Shown here piece after piece: positions 1 through 5,656 of a stretch of DNA of 5,656 nt. The stretch is from NCBI GenBank assembly GCA_023261915.1, contig JALRFT010000122.1, positions 1 through 5,656 on the forward strand. The letters are read 5' to 3'. Numbering within the stretch: the first letter of the stretch is position 1; every line of letters starts with the position of its first letter. A model generated the notes under the pieces. The model worked only from the letters and a program-made list of their open reading frames with translations, had not been told where the DNA came from and did not search any database. The stretch is from Acidimicrobiales bacterium. GTDB taxonomy: Bacteria > Actinomycetota > Acidimicrobiia > Acidimicrobiales > Acidimicrobilacustridaceae. The position numbers were made by a program, and so were the translations under genes.

Positions 1-1246
1 TGTAGTCACGGTTGGCCGCCTTGGCCCGGCGGATGAACTCACCGCGCAAGCGGGCGCGCGTCGTCTGGGGTGGCTGATCCACGGCCGTAGCAATGGCGTC
101 GTCGGTGATCACCCGCTCGACCATCCCCCGATCCTGCAGGCGCTGGAACAGCGAGCGCTCCCTGACCACGTCGTGATATTGCAGGTCAACGAGAGCCACC
201 TCAGCATCACCAAGGTCACTTCCGTGCCGCTCCCGATATGCCTCGATAAGGCGATGTTTGATGACCCAGTCGACCTCTCGGTCGAGCTGGAACGGATCCT
301 CGTCAATCTTGGTGAGGCAGTGTTCCCACATCATCAGGGCCTGCTTCTCCTCCGGCGACAGGTCCCGGTGCTCGGCGAACCGCAGCGCTCGCTCCAGATA
401 ATCCGACTGGATCTGCAGCGCCGAGGCCTCCCGACCATTGGCGAGACGCACCGGCCGCTTGCACGTCAGATCGTGACTGATCTCGCGAATCGCCCGAATG
501 GGGTTTTCCAGTGTCATGTCGCGAAACACCACCGAGGGCTCCTCGAACATTCGCATGATCAGGCTGGCGGCGCCGACCTTGAGAAAGGTCGTGTACTCAC
601 TCATGTTCGAATCACCAACGATGACGTGGAGGCGCCGATATCGCTCGGCATCGGCGTGCGGCTCGTCTCGGGTGTTGATGATGGGTCGCGACCGGGTCGT
701 GGCCGACGACACACCTTCCCAGATATGTTCGGCGCGCTGGCTGATGCAGTAGGTGGCACCCCGCGCTGTTTGCAGGACCTTTCCGGCACCGGCATAGATC
801 TGTCGGGTCACGAGAAAGGGAATCAGGACCTCGGCGTACTCGCTGAATTCGTGGGCCCGTGTCCCCAGATAGTTCTCGTGACATCCATAGGAGTTGCCCG
901 CCGAGTCGGTGTTGTTCTTGAACAGGTGAATCGTCCCCTTGATCCCCTCCTCATGCATCCGCTCCTCGGCGCCGATCTGAAGCTGCTCGAGGATCCGCTC
1001 CCCCGCCTTGTCATGAGCAACGACTTCGGCCACCGAATCGCACTCGGGCGTGGCGTACTCGGGGTGCGATCCGACATCCAGGTAGAGACGGGCGCCGTTG
1101 GCCAAAAAGACATTGGAGGATCGGCCCCACGAGACCACCCGGCGGAACAGGTAGCGAGCAACCTCGTCGGGACTCAAGCGACGCTGTCCCTTGAGCGTGC
1201 AGGTGACCCCGTACTCGGTCTCAATCCCGTAGATGCGCCGCTCCAT
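1..1246 (-). CDS. pafA: Pup--protein ligase PafA (3' end cut by window edge)
   Basis: PafA uses ATP to phosphorylate the C-terminal glutamate of Pup and joins it by an isopeptide bond to lysines of target proteins, marking them for the proteasome. It belongs to the glutamine synthetase-like carboxylate-amine ligase fold. The visible 415 codons match mycobacterial PafA (about 452 residues) almost without gaps, so roughly 37 C-terminal residues are missing. Visible motifs are GIETEYG at residues 7-13 (metal-binding Glu9 and Glu11), YLDVGSHPEYAT with the catalytic Asp57, FKNNTDSAGNSYGCHEN at 109-125, NTRDEPHAD at 191-199, and QPPQTTRARLRGEF at 391-404. The ATG is chosen because it gives MERRIYGIETEYG, in register with the mycobacterial start (MQRRIMGIETEFG as I recall it). 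There is no Shine-Dalgarno sequence; a TAGCGT hexamer ends 6 nt before the ATG, suggesting a leaderless mRNA. The gene follows prcA after 49 bp and is a paralogue of dop in the same cluster. The absence of a stop codon inside the window reflects truncation by the edge, not a defect. Confidence 0.98.
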   Translation of the reverse strand, partial: MERRIYGIETEYGVTCTLKGQRRLSPDEVARYLFRRVVSWGRSSNVFLANGARLYLDVGSHPEYATPECDSVAEVVAHDKAGERILEQLQIGAEERMHEEGIKGTIHLFKNNTDSAGNSYGCHENYLGTRAHEFSEYAEVLIPFLVTRQIYAGAGKVLQTARGATYCISQRAEHIWEGVSSATTRSRPIINTRDEPHADAERYRRLHVIVGDSNMSEYTTFLKVGAASLIMRMFEEPSVVFRDMTLENPIRAIREISHDLTCKRPVRLANGREASALQIQSDYLERALRFAEHRDLSPEEKQALMMWEHCLTKIDEDPFQLDREVDWVIKHRLIEAYRERHGSDLGDAEVALVDLQYHDVVRERSLFQRLQDRGMVERVITDDAIATAVDQPPQTTRARLRGEFIRRAKAANRDY

Positions 1247-1252
1247 TCCGTC

Positions 1253-1258
1253 ACGCTA
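1253..1258 (-). promoter_or_regulatory. Putative -10 element of a leaderless pafA promoter
   Basis: The minus strand reads TAGCGT, then 6 nt (GACGGA), then the pafA ATG. TANNNT is the actinobacterial -10 pattern, and this distance places the expected transcription start at or next to the A of the ATG. No Shine-Dalgarno sequence lies upstream. No convincing -35 is visible at 17-18 nt, which is common for such promoters. The preceding bases CCGGTAGC (1255-1262) also occur in front of dop. This is inference from sequence only. Confidence 0.5.
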
Positions 1259-1295
1259 CCGGCGGCGCGGCGTCTCCGGTGGATACGTCGCGGGG

Positions 1296-1976
1296 CTACT
1301 CGCCCAGCAGCGAGTCGATCTCCGTGCGCTCGAGACGCCTGAACGCCCGACGCCCATTGCCACGGGCGAGCACAGCGGCTTCGAGATCCGCCGAGCCCAG
1401 CGTCCGCTCGGGCCCCGACAGTGCGCCCACGACGGCCTGCAGGGCAGAACCCAAGTTCTGGCCAGCCTGCCAGGCTGCGCCGAGTCGCTCGGCGACCGCC
1501 TCCGCCTCGCCGCCAAGCACCGTGAAATCGTGTTCGTCGACCACGGTGCCGTCGTAGAGGATGTGGAACATCTGGGTACCCTCAGCGTCGTCGCCAATTT
1601 CGGTCACGAGAATCTCCACCTCCATCGGCTTCATCTCGTGGGTGAAAACCTGGCCGAGAATCTGGGCGTACCAGTTGGCCAACGATCGGGCATCGACGTC
1701 CTCGCGGCTGTAGGAGTAGCCCCGCAGATCAGCCTGCCGGACACCGGCGATTCTCAGGCTGTCGAACTCGTTGTATTTCCCGACGCCGGCGAAGGCGATC
1801 CGGTCGTAGATCTCGCTGATCTTGCGCAGGGTGGCCGATGGGTTCTCGGCACAGATCAGGATCCCGTCGGCGTAGGAGACGGCGGCGGCGCTGCGACCTC
1901 GGGCAATGCCCTTGCGGGCGTAATCGGCCCGATCCTTCATGACCTGCTCGGGTGAGACGTACATGGACATGCTCAT
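1296..1976 (-). CDS. prcA: Proteasome subunit alpha PrcA
   Basis: Non-catalytic alpha subunit that forms the two outer heptameric rings of the 20S core; its N-termini gate the entrance and its surface pockets receive the ATPase tail. The chosen product is 226 residues, slightly shorter than mycobacterial PrcA (248), the difference lying mainly in a shorter C-terminal tail. The start at 1976 gives MSMSMYVSPEQV, which aligns position for position with MSFPYFISPEQA of M. tuberculosis. Visible features are the gate segment (1-8), the conserved RKGIAR helix (21-26), AENPSATLRKISEIYDR (43-59) with Lys52 aligned to the pocket lysine that binds the ATPase tail, GKYNEFDSLR (66-75), YDG in the central sheet, and RRAFRR near the C-terminus. 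It has no N-terminal catalytic Thr, as expected of an alpha subunit. The ATG lies one base after the prcB stop codon, so translation is probably coupled, keeping the two subunits in balance. An upstream in-frame ATG at 2000 would overlap prcB and add residues that homologues lack. Confidence 0.97.
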   Translation of the reverse strand: MSMSMYVSPEQVMKDRADYARKGIARGRSAAAVSYADGILICAENPSATLRKISEIYDRIAFAGVGKYNEFDSLRIAGVRQADLRGYSYSREDVDARSLANWYAQILGQVFTHEMKPMEVEILVTEIGDDAEGTQMFHILYDGTVVDEHDFTVLGGEAEAVAERLGAAWQAGQNLGSALQAVVGALSGPERTLGSADLEAAVLARGNGRRAFRRLERTEIDSLLGE

Positions 1977-1977
1977 C

Positions 1978-2814
1978 TCAGCGGTCCCCCCGATCATCAC
2001 TTGTCTCGGCGGCGATCGGAACCGCCAGGCGGAGTCGCTCGGTCAACTCACCGAACCGGCTCGCCACCTCAGATTCGGGAACCCGAGTGAAGCCGTCGGC
2101 AGTGATGGTGGCCACGGTCGGGTAGATGCCCCGGACGACATCGGGCCCGCCCGTCGCCGAATCGTCATCGGCAGCACGGAATAGCGCATCAATAACGAGG
2201 GCAAGGGAGTCATCCCGCCCCATTCCATCAGCGAACCCGACCTTGATCACCGTAGAGGCGAGGAGCCCACCGGACCCGGTGGTGGCGAAGTTCGTCTCCT
2301 CGTAACGACCTCCGGTCATGTCGTACTGGAACAGACGTCCTTCCCCCCGGGCGACATCAAAGCCGGCGAAGAGCGGTACGACGGCGAGGCCCTGCATGGC
2401 GGCGGGCAGATGACTCCGAACCATCTGAGCCAGTTGGTTGGCCTTGCCCTCAAGACTGAGGGCGCTGCCTTCGACCTTTTCGTAGTGCTCCAACTGCAAC
2501 TGGAAGAGCTTGACCATCTCCATCGCCGGCCCTGCCGCTCCGGCGATGGCCACCCCGGAATGACGGTCGGCGGGGAAGACCTTCTCGATCGAGCGATGCG
2601 AGATGATGTTGCCCATCGTGGCCCGCCGGTCCCCTGCCATGACCACTCCGTCGCGGTAGCGGACAGCAACCACCGTGGTGGCGTGACTGGTCGGCGCGAG
2701 ACCAGGAGCAGGGGCGCTCGCCATAGTGGGGGTAGCGCCGACTCCCAAGACACGCATCAGCGCAGCAAAGTCGGGACCAGGGTCATCGGCTGGGCTGAAT
2801 AGCGGGACGTTCAT
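1978..2814 (-). CDS. prcB: Proteasome subunit beta PrcB (N-terminal threonine protease precursor)
   Basis: Catalytic beta subunit of the two inner rings of the 20S proteasome, made as a precursor that cleaves itself to expose an N-terminal threonine. The 278-residue product has a 45-residue propeptide followed by TTVVAVRY, which aligns with TTIVALKY of the M. tuberculosis enzyme; Thr46 is therefore the predicted nucleophile (mature Thr1). The other catalytic residues fall exactly in place: Asp62 (mature Asp17, in VVMAGDRR) and Lys78 (mature Lys33). Also conserved are LEHYEK (108-113), the AAMQG segment, TTGSGG (178-183) and DDDSATGGPDVVRGIYPT (216-233). The mature chain would be 233 residues. 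The ATG at 2814 has no Shine-Dalgarno sequence but is preceded at 7 nt by TAGTCT, suggesting a leaderless transcript. An internal Met at residue 31 would leave only a 15-residue propeptide and is less likely. The gene lies 45 bp after pup and is separated from prcA by one base. Confidence 0.97.
   Translation of the reverse strand: MNVPLFSPADDPGPDFAALMRVLGVGATPTMASAPAPGLAPTSHATTVVAVRYRDGVVMAGDRRATMGNIISHRSIEKVFPADRHSGVAIAGAAGPAMEMVKLFQLQLEHYEKVEGSALSLEGKANQLAQMVRSHLPAAMQGLAVVPLFAGFDVARGEGRLFQYDMTGGRYEETNFATTGSGGLLASTVIKVGFADGMGRDDSLALVIDALFRAADDDSATGGPDVVRGIYPTVATITADGFTRVPESEVASRFGELTERLRLAVPIAAETSDDRGDR
1985..1991 (-). promoter_or_regulatory. Ribosome binding site of prcA
   Basis: GGGGGGA lies 8 nt upstream of the prcA ATG at 1976, inside the last codons of prcB. 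Its position supports the 1976 start over the upstream in-frame ATG at 2000, because the purine run would fall inside the coding region of the longer version. Confidence 0.55.
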
Positions 2815-2821
2815 CGGCGGC

Positions 2822-2827
2822 AGACTA
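2822..2827 (-). promoter_or_regulatory. Putative -10 element of a leaderless prcB promoter
   Basis: The minus strand reads TAGTCT, then the 7 nt GCCGCCG, then the prcB ATG. The layout is the same as at dop (TAGCCT, GCCGCCC, ATG). No ribosome binding site is present. It would allow prcBA to be transcribed separately from pup. Inferred from sequence only; no clear -35 is seen. Confidence 0.5.
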
Positions 2828-2840
2828 GCGGACGCACTGG

Positions 2841-2857
2841 CCGACCCGAGGGGCCGG
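2841..2857 (-). other. GC-rich hairpin directly after pup
   Basis: On the minus-strand transcript CCGGCCC and GGGTCGG pair as a 7-bp stem (one G-U pair) with a 3-nt CTC loop, beginning 2 nt after the pup stop codon. No T-run follows, so it does not look like a standard intrinsic terminator. It could protect the 3' end of a pup mRNA or weaken read-through into prcB. It may also be chance in GC-rich DNA. Confidence 0.35.
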
Positions 2858-2859
2858 AA

Positions 2860-3060
2860 TTACTCCCCGCCCTTTTGGACGTAGGACTTCACGAAGTCCT
2901 CGGCGTTGGTCTCGAGAACGTCGTCGATCTCGTCGAGCAGGTCATCCATCTCCGCCTTGAGTCGATCACCCGTCTCAGACGAGCCACCCAGCGTGGCCTC
3001 CTCGGCCCCTTCGTCCGGCCGCTCCTGATTGGTGCGTCTCACTTGCTCACGTTCAGCCAT
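2860..3060 (-). CDS. pup: Prokaryotic ubiquitin-like protein Pup, Gly-Gly-Glu form
   Basis: Small, largely disordered modifier that is attached through its C-terminus to lysines of proteins destined for the proteasome. The product is 66 residues (mycobacterial Pup has 64). Residues 1-33 are polar and probably disordered, giving the ATPase a loose end to engage. Residues 34-60, including DDLLDEIDDVLE (39-50) and NAEDFVKSYVQ (52-62), form the conserved helical region recognised by the ARC coiled coil and by PafA and Dop. The chain ends KGGE. The terminal residue is Glu (codon GAG) directly before TAA, whereas mycobacteria encode Gln that Dop must first convert to Glu; this Pup should be ligation-ready as translated. 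Lysines are at 35, 58 and 63. The ATG has the best ribosome binding site of the window, consistent with high expression. The gene lies 32 bp downstream of dop and 45 bp upstream of prcB, the usual position. Confidence 0.98.
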   Translation of the reverse strand: MAEREQVRRTNQERPDEGAEEATLGGSSETGDRLKAEMDDLLDEIDDVLETNAEDFVKSYVQKGGE

Positions 3061-3066
3061 GACCGA

Positions 3067-3073
3067 CCTCCTC
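3067..3073 (-). promoter_or_regulatory. Strong ribosome binding site of pup
   Basis: GAGGAGG on the minus strand sits 6 nt before the pup ATG, in the 32-bp gap after dop. It fixes the start of this very short gene. It also contrasts with dop, prcB and pafA, which have no such sequence; pup is therefore probably translated from an mRNA with a 5' leader, for example the dop-pup transcript. Confidence 0.8.
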
Positions 3074-3092
3074 GTTCGCCTCTGCCGGCACG

Positions 3093-4598
3093 TCAGGCCC
3101 CCAGCCGATCAAGGAGTTCCGCTGGCGTGTCCGCTTCGTCGATCAGGTTACCGACGTGGGCCCGGGTTCCACGGGACGGTTCCATCATGGCCACTCTGCG
3201 CAGCGGATCCGCCCCCACGTCAAAAACCATTGAGTCCCAATTGGCGGCCACGATGTCCTCGGGCCACTTCGCCAGACATCGCCCACGAAAGTACGCCCGG
3301 GTGTCGTCAGGCGGTGACAACGTCGCTGCAGCGACGTCGTCGTCATTGGTAATCCGCTCAAGCCCGACGCGCAGGGCGAGACACCGCTGCGGTCGCAGGT
3401 CGTGGTACTGCAGATCCATCGCTGCCAGGCGAGGATCGTCCCAGTCGAGGTCGTGACGATCGCGGTACGCCTCGATCAGTCGGTGCTTGGCCACCCAGTC
3501 GACGAGGTGTGCAACGGAGTCCCGATCGCGCTCAAGGCCGGTGAGGACCTGCTCCCACCGCCGGAGCACCTCTTCACCGGCCTCACCCCCAACCGACTCC
3601 AGTCCTCCTCCGGCCCCCCACGCCTGCGCCGCCGCCAGCAACTCCCACTGCACCTCAAGGGCCGTGACGGTTGATCCATCGGCGAGTTCGAGCGGTTCTT
3701 GGAGGGTCAGGTCACGAGACACCTGTCGAAGTGCGCGCACTGGAGTGGCGAAGACGAAGTCCCGTTTCAGCCAGCCGTCCTCCACCATGCCGAGGACCAT
3801 GGCCGTCGTCCCCGTCTTCAGCAGTGTTGCTACTTCGCTCATATTGGCGTCACCAACGATGACGTGGAGCCGACGGTACTTCTGCGGGTCGGCGTGTGGT
3901 TCGTCCCGGGTATTGACGATGGGCCGCTTCAGTGTCGTCTCAAGGCCCACCTCTTCTTCAAAGAAGTCCGCCCGTTGGGTCAGCTGGAACGGGACGGTCC
4001 GGCTTGAGGCATGGGGAGACTCCACGCCCACCTTGCCCGCACCGGTGAAGACCTGGCGGGTGACGAAGTGAGCAATGGCGTGAACCACGATGCGCCCGAA
4101 GGGGATCTGCCGATCCATGAGGTAGTTCTCGTGACACCCATACGAGTTGCCCTTGCGGTCCGAATTGTTCTTATAGACGACCAACTCCTCGCCCGGTGGC
4201 AGCACGGCCGCCGCCGCTTCCATTGCTTCCTGGACAATGCGCTCCGCCGCCCGATCAAAGAGCACCAAGGTTCTGGGATCGGCGCACTCGGGTGTTGAGA
4301 GTTCGGGATGGGCGTGGTCAACGTAGAACCGAGCACCGTTGGTGAGCACGGCGTTGACGAGATGAGTCTCGACCTCAGGAGCGAGAGCGGCGACCGCAGC
4401 GAGACCACGGGCATCCACCCCTGGACTCTCATCTTCGAAATCCCAGCCCACCGGGGTGCGGCCCCCCGTCCGACGGGCCACGCTGGCGAGATAGGCGTTG
4501 ATGAGCAGGGACGAAGCGGAAATGGGGTTCGACTCGGCCGCACCGCGGTGAAGAATCCCGTACTCGGTCTCGATGCCAAAGATCTTCCTGACCGCCAT
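3093..4598 (-). CDS. dop: Depupylase / Pup deamidase Dop
   Basis: Dop cleaves the isopeptide bond between Pup and its target, rescuing proteins and recycling Pup; in species with a Gln-ending Pup it also deamidates that residue. It is a paralogue of PafA with the same glutamine synthetase-like fold. The 501-residue product matches mycobacterial Dop (about 505) over its whole length. Visible motifs are GIETEYG at 8-14 (metal-binding Glu10, Glu12), WDFEDESPGVDARG at 52-65 leading into the Dop-specific loop absent from PafA, NGARFYVDHAHPE with catalytic Asp94, YKNNSDRKGNSYGCHEN at 142-158, VGLETTLKR at 217-225, NTRDEPHAD at 229-237, and the Dop-type C-terminal part DTRAYFRGRCL followed by NWDSMVFD. 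VYVDHAHPE-type and VGLETTLKR sequences separate it from PafA. No frameshift or lost active-site residue is seen. The ATG has no Shine-Dalgarno sequence but is preceded at 7 nt by TAGCCT. It lies 38 bp after the ATPase gene and 32 bp before pup. Confidence 0.98.
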   Translation of the reverse strand: MAVRKIFGIETEYGILHRGAAESNPISASSLLINAYLASVARRTGGRTPVGWDFEDESPGVDARGLAAVAALAPEVETHLVNAVLTNGARFYVDHAHPELSTPECADPRTLVLFDRAAERIVQEAMEAAAAVLPPGEELVVYKNNSDRKGNSYGCHENYLMDRQIPFGRIVVHAIAHFVTRQVFTGAGKVGVESPHASSRTVPFQLTQRADFFEEEVGLETTLKRPIVNTRDEPHADPQKYRRLHVIVGDANMSEVATLLKTGTTAMVLGMVEDGWLKRDFVFATPVRALRQVSRDLTLQEPLELADGSTVTALEVQWELLAAAQAWGAGGGLESVGGEAGEEVLRRWEQVLTGLERDRDSVAHLVDWVAKHRLIEAYRDRHDLDWDDPRLAAMDLQYHDLRPQRCLALRVGLERITNDDDVAAATLSPPDDTRAYFRGRCLAKWPEDIVAANWDSMVFDVGADPLRRVAMMEPSRGTRAHVGNLIDEADTPAELLDRLGA

Positions 4599-4605
4599 GG
4601 GCGGC

Positions 4606-4611
4606 AGGCTA
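4606..4611 (-). promoter_or_regulatory. Putative -10 element of a leaderless dop promoter
   Basis: The minus strand reads TAGCCT, then the 7 nt GCCGCCC, then the dop ATG, which would be the transcription start. No ribosome binding site is present in the 38-bp gap. The hexamer is preceded by CCGG, giving CCGGTAGC (4608-4615), the same 8 bases as in front of pafA. Two overlapping 8-bp palindromes, TACCGGTA (4610-4617) and CGGTACCG (4613-4620), cover its upstream side. CTGACA at 4635-4640 resembles a -35 but is 23 nt away, too far for a normal spacer. Confidence 0.5.
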
Positions 4612-4636
4612 CCGGTACCGCGCTATCCCGGCGGTG

Positions 4637-5656
4637 TCAGAGGTACTGGCCGGTGGCAACGCGCTCAATGGCGCGGCCCCCTCCAGGGGTGTCCTCGGCG
4701 TCGGTGCTCACCAGCGTGCGCACGTAGATGATCCGCTCACCCTTCTTGCCCGAGATCTTGGCCCAGTCGTCAGGGTTCGTCGTGTTGGGGAGATCCTCGT
4801 GTTCACGGAACTCCTGATGGACGCTGCGGACGAGGTCGTCGGCCCGTAGACCCTCACCACCCCCAGCAATGGAGCGCTTGATGGCCAACTGCTTCGCCCG
4901 ACGAACGATATTTTCGATCATCGCTCCCGACGCGAAGTCCTTGAAGTACATCAGTTCCTTGTCACCGTTCTGGTAGGTCACTTCGAGGAACTGGTTACGA
5001 ACATCGGTGCGATACATCTCAGCCACCGCCGTCTCGATCATCGCCCGGGTGGCCTTGTCGGGGTCGCCGCCACCGAGGGACTCAACTTCGCCGGCGTCGA
5101 GGGGTAGGGAAGCGTCGAGGTACCGACCGAAAATGGCGTGGGCAGCCTCGGCGTCAGGCCGCTCGATCTTGATCTTCACGTCGAGTCGACCAGGGCGCAG
5201 GATGGCCGGATCGATCAGGTCCTCCCGATTCGATGCCCCGATGACGATCACATTGTTGAGCGATTCGACCCCGTCGATTTCGGTCAGCAACTGAGGCACG
5301 ATCGTCGACTCGATGTCCGAGGAGATGCCGCTGCCCCGGGTACGAAACAGCGAGTCCATCTCGTCGAAGAACACGATGACCGGCCAGCCCTCCTCGCTCT
5401 TTTCCCGGGCACGCTGAAAGACGAGCCGGATCTGGCGCTCGGTCTCCCCCACGTACTTGTTGAGCAACTCGGGACCCTTGATGTTGAGGAAGTAGCTGCG
5501 GGCCTCCTGGTCACCCGAGGCTTCCGCCACCTTGCGGGCAAGCGAGTTCGCCACGGCTTTGGCGATCAGGGTCTTGCCGCAGCCCGGCGGCCCGTACAAC
5601 AAGATGCCCTTGGGGGCTGGCAAGCGATACGTGGCAAAGAGCGCTTGATGCAGAAA
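4637..5656 (-). CDS. arc: Proteasome-associated AAA+ ATPase ARC/Mpa (5' end cut by window edge)
   Basis: Hexameric ring ATPase that captures pupylated proteins, unfolds them and feeds them into the 20S core. The visible 339 residues are the C-terminal part, about half to 60% of the family's usual length (about 600); the N-terminal coiled coil that binds Pup and the OB domains lie beyond the right edge. Numbering from the first visible codon: Walker A GPPGCGKT 22-29, pore loop KYVGE 67-71, Walker B VIVFFDEMDS 93-102 (Asp98, Glu99), sensor-1 Asn143 in GASNRED, and candidate arginine fingers Arg154 and Arg157 in ILRPGRLD. NGDKELMYFKDF and NTTNPDDWAKISGKKGER are characteristic of Mpa/ARC. The protein ends GQYL, the tail that inserts into alpha-ring pockets and opens the gate. 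The reading frame runs open to position 5656; a TTG at 5623 could be mistaken for a start, but it encodes a conserved internal position. First gene of the visible cluster, 38 bp before dop. Confidence 0.98.
   Translation of the reverse strand, partial: FLHQALFATYRLPAPKGILLYGPPGCGKTLIAKAVANSLARKVAEASGDQEARSYFLNIKGPELLNKYVGETERQIRLVFQRAREKSEEGWPVIVFFDEMDSLFRTRGSGISSDIESTIVPQLLTEIDGVESLNNVIVIGASNREDLIDPAILRPGRLDVKIKIERPDAEAAHAIFGRYLDASLPLDAGEVESLGGGDPDKATRAMIETAVAEMYRTDVRNQFLEVTYQNGDKELMYFKDFASGAMIENIVRRAKQLAIKRSIAGGGEGLRADDLVRSVHQEFREHEDLPNTTNPDDWAKISGKKGERIIYVRTLVSTDAEDTPGGGRAIERVATGQYL

Noticed and set aside
173..1342. 389-codon open frame on the plus strand
   Set aside because: It lies antisense to pafA, whose protein matches the family residue by residue. 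Long antisense frames are common opposite GC-rich genes, and the translation resembles no family I know.
1233..1955. 240-codon open frame on the plus strand
   Set aside because: It is antisense to prcA, which is a clear proteasome alpha subunit. No ribosome binding site or recognisable domain supports it.
1977..2000. Longer prcA start at 2000
   Set aside because: It would overlap the end of prcB and add 8 residues absent from homologues; the start at 1976 aligns exactly with the mycobacterial N-terminus and has a purine run at the proper distance.
3980..4579. 199-codon minus-strand frame inside dop
   Set aside because: It is a shifted frame of dop. The dop frame itself is continuous with all motifs, so there is no frameshift to explain.
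4635..4640. CTGACA as a -35 element for dop
   Set aside because: The spacer to the proposed -10 would be 23 nt, well over the usual 16-19, and it overlaps the stop codon of the ATPase gene.
5621..5623. TTG at 5623 as the start of the ATPase gene
   Set aside because: The frame stays open to the window edge and the upstream residues (LHQALFATYR) match the segment before the Walker A motif in Mpa/ARC, so this is an internal leucine codon.
1..5656. Possible undescribed system in the window
   Set aside because: Every stretch longer than 50 bp is accounted for by a known Pup-proteasome gene; no unexplained ORF, repeat array or mobile element was seen.

Overview
The window is the core of an actinobacterial Pup-proteasome gene cluster, read entirely from the minus strand. 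All six genes are recognisable from their protein sequence. In transcription order (right to left in window coordinates) they are: the proteasomal AAA+ ATPase ARC/Mpa (N-terminal part cut off by the right edge), dop (depupylase), pup (prokaryotic ubiquitin-like protein), prcB (proteasome beta), prcA (proteasome alpha) and pafA (Pup ligase, last few dozen codons cut off by the left edge). The sequence looks GC-rich, and the gene content and order are typical of Actinomycetota. I cannot place it more finely. There are no RNA genes, mobile elements, CRISPR arrays or long non-coding stretches; the largest gap between genes is 49 bp.

The genes form one pathway. PafA joins the C-terminal glutamate of Pup to lysines of target proteins, and Dop removes Pup again. 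ARC binds the helical part of Pup, unfolds the target and threads it into the 20S core made of PrcA (gate) and PrcB (Thr protease). The parts fit each other. ARC ends in the Gly-Gln-Tyr-Leu tail that docks on the alpha ring, PrcA keeps the lysine at position 52 of the docking pocket, and PrcB keeps Thr1, Asp17 and Lys33 after a 45-residue propeptide. PafA and Dop both keep the catalytic Asp and the ATP/metal-binding glutamates.

Two details stand out. First, Pup ends in Gly-Gly-Glu rather than Gly-Gly-Gln, so it should be ready for ligation without the deamidation that Dop performs in mycobacteria; Dop is nevertheless intact. Second, dop, prcB and pafA lack Shine-Dalgarno sequences. Each instead has a TAGNNT hexamer 6 or 7 nt before its ATG, the layout expected of a -10 element driving a leaderless mRNA. 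Pup and prcA, in contrast, have purine-rich ribosome binding sites. This suggests that the cluster is not simply one operon but has internal promoters at dop, prcB and pafA.

The system itself is well known. I do not see a previously undescribed system in this window.
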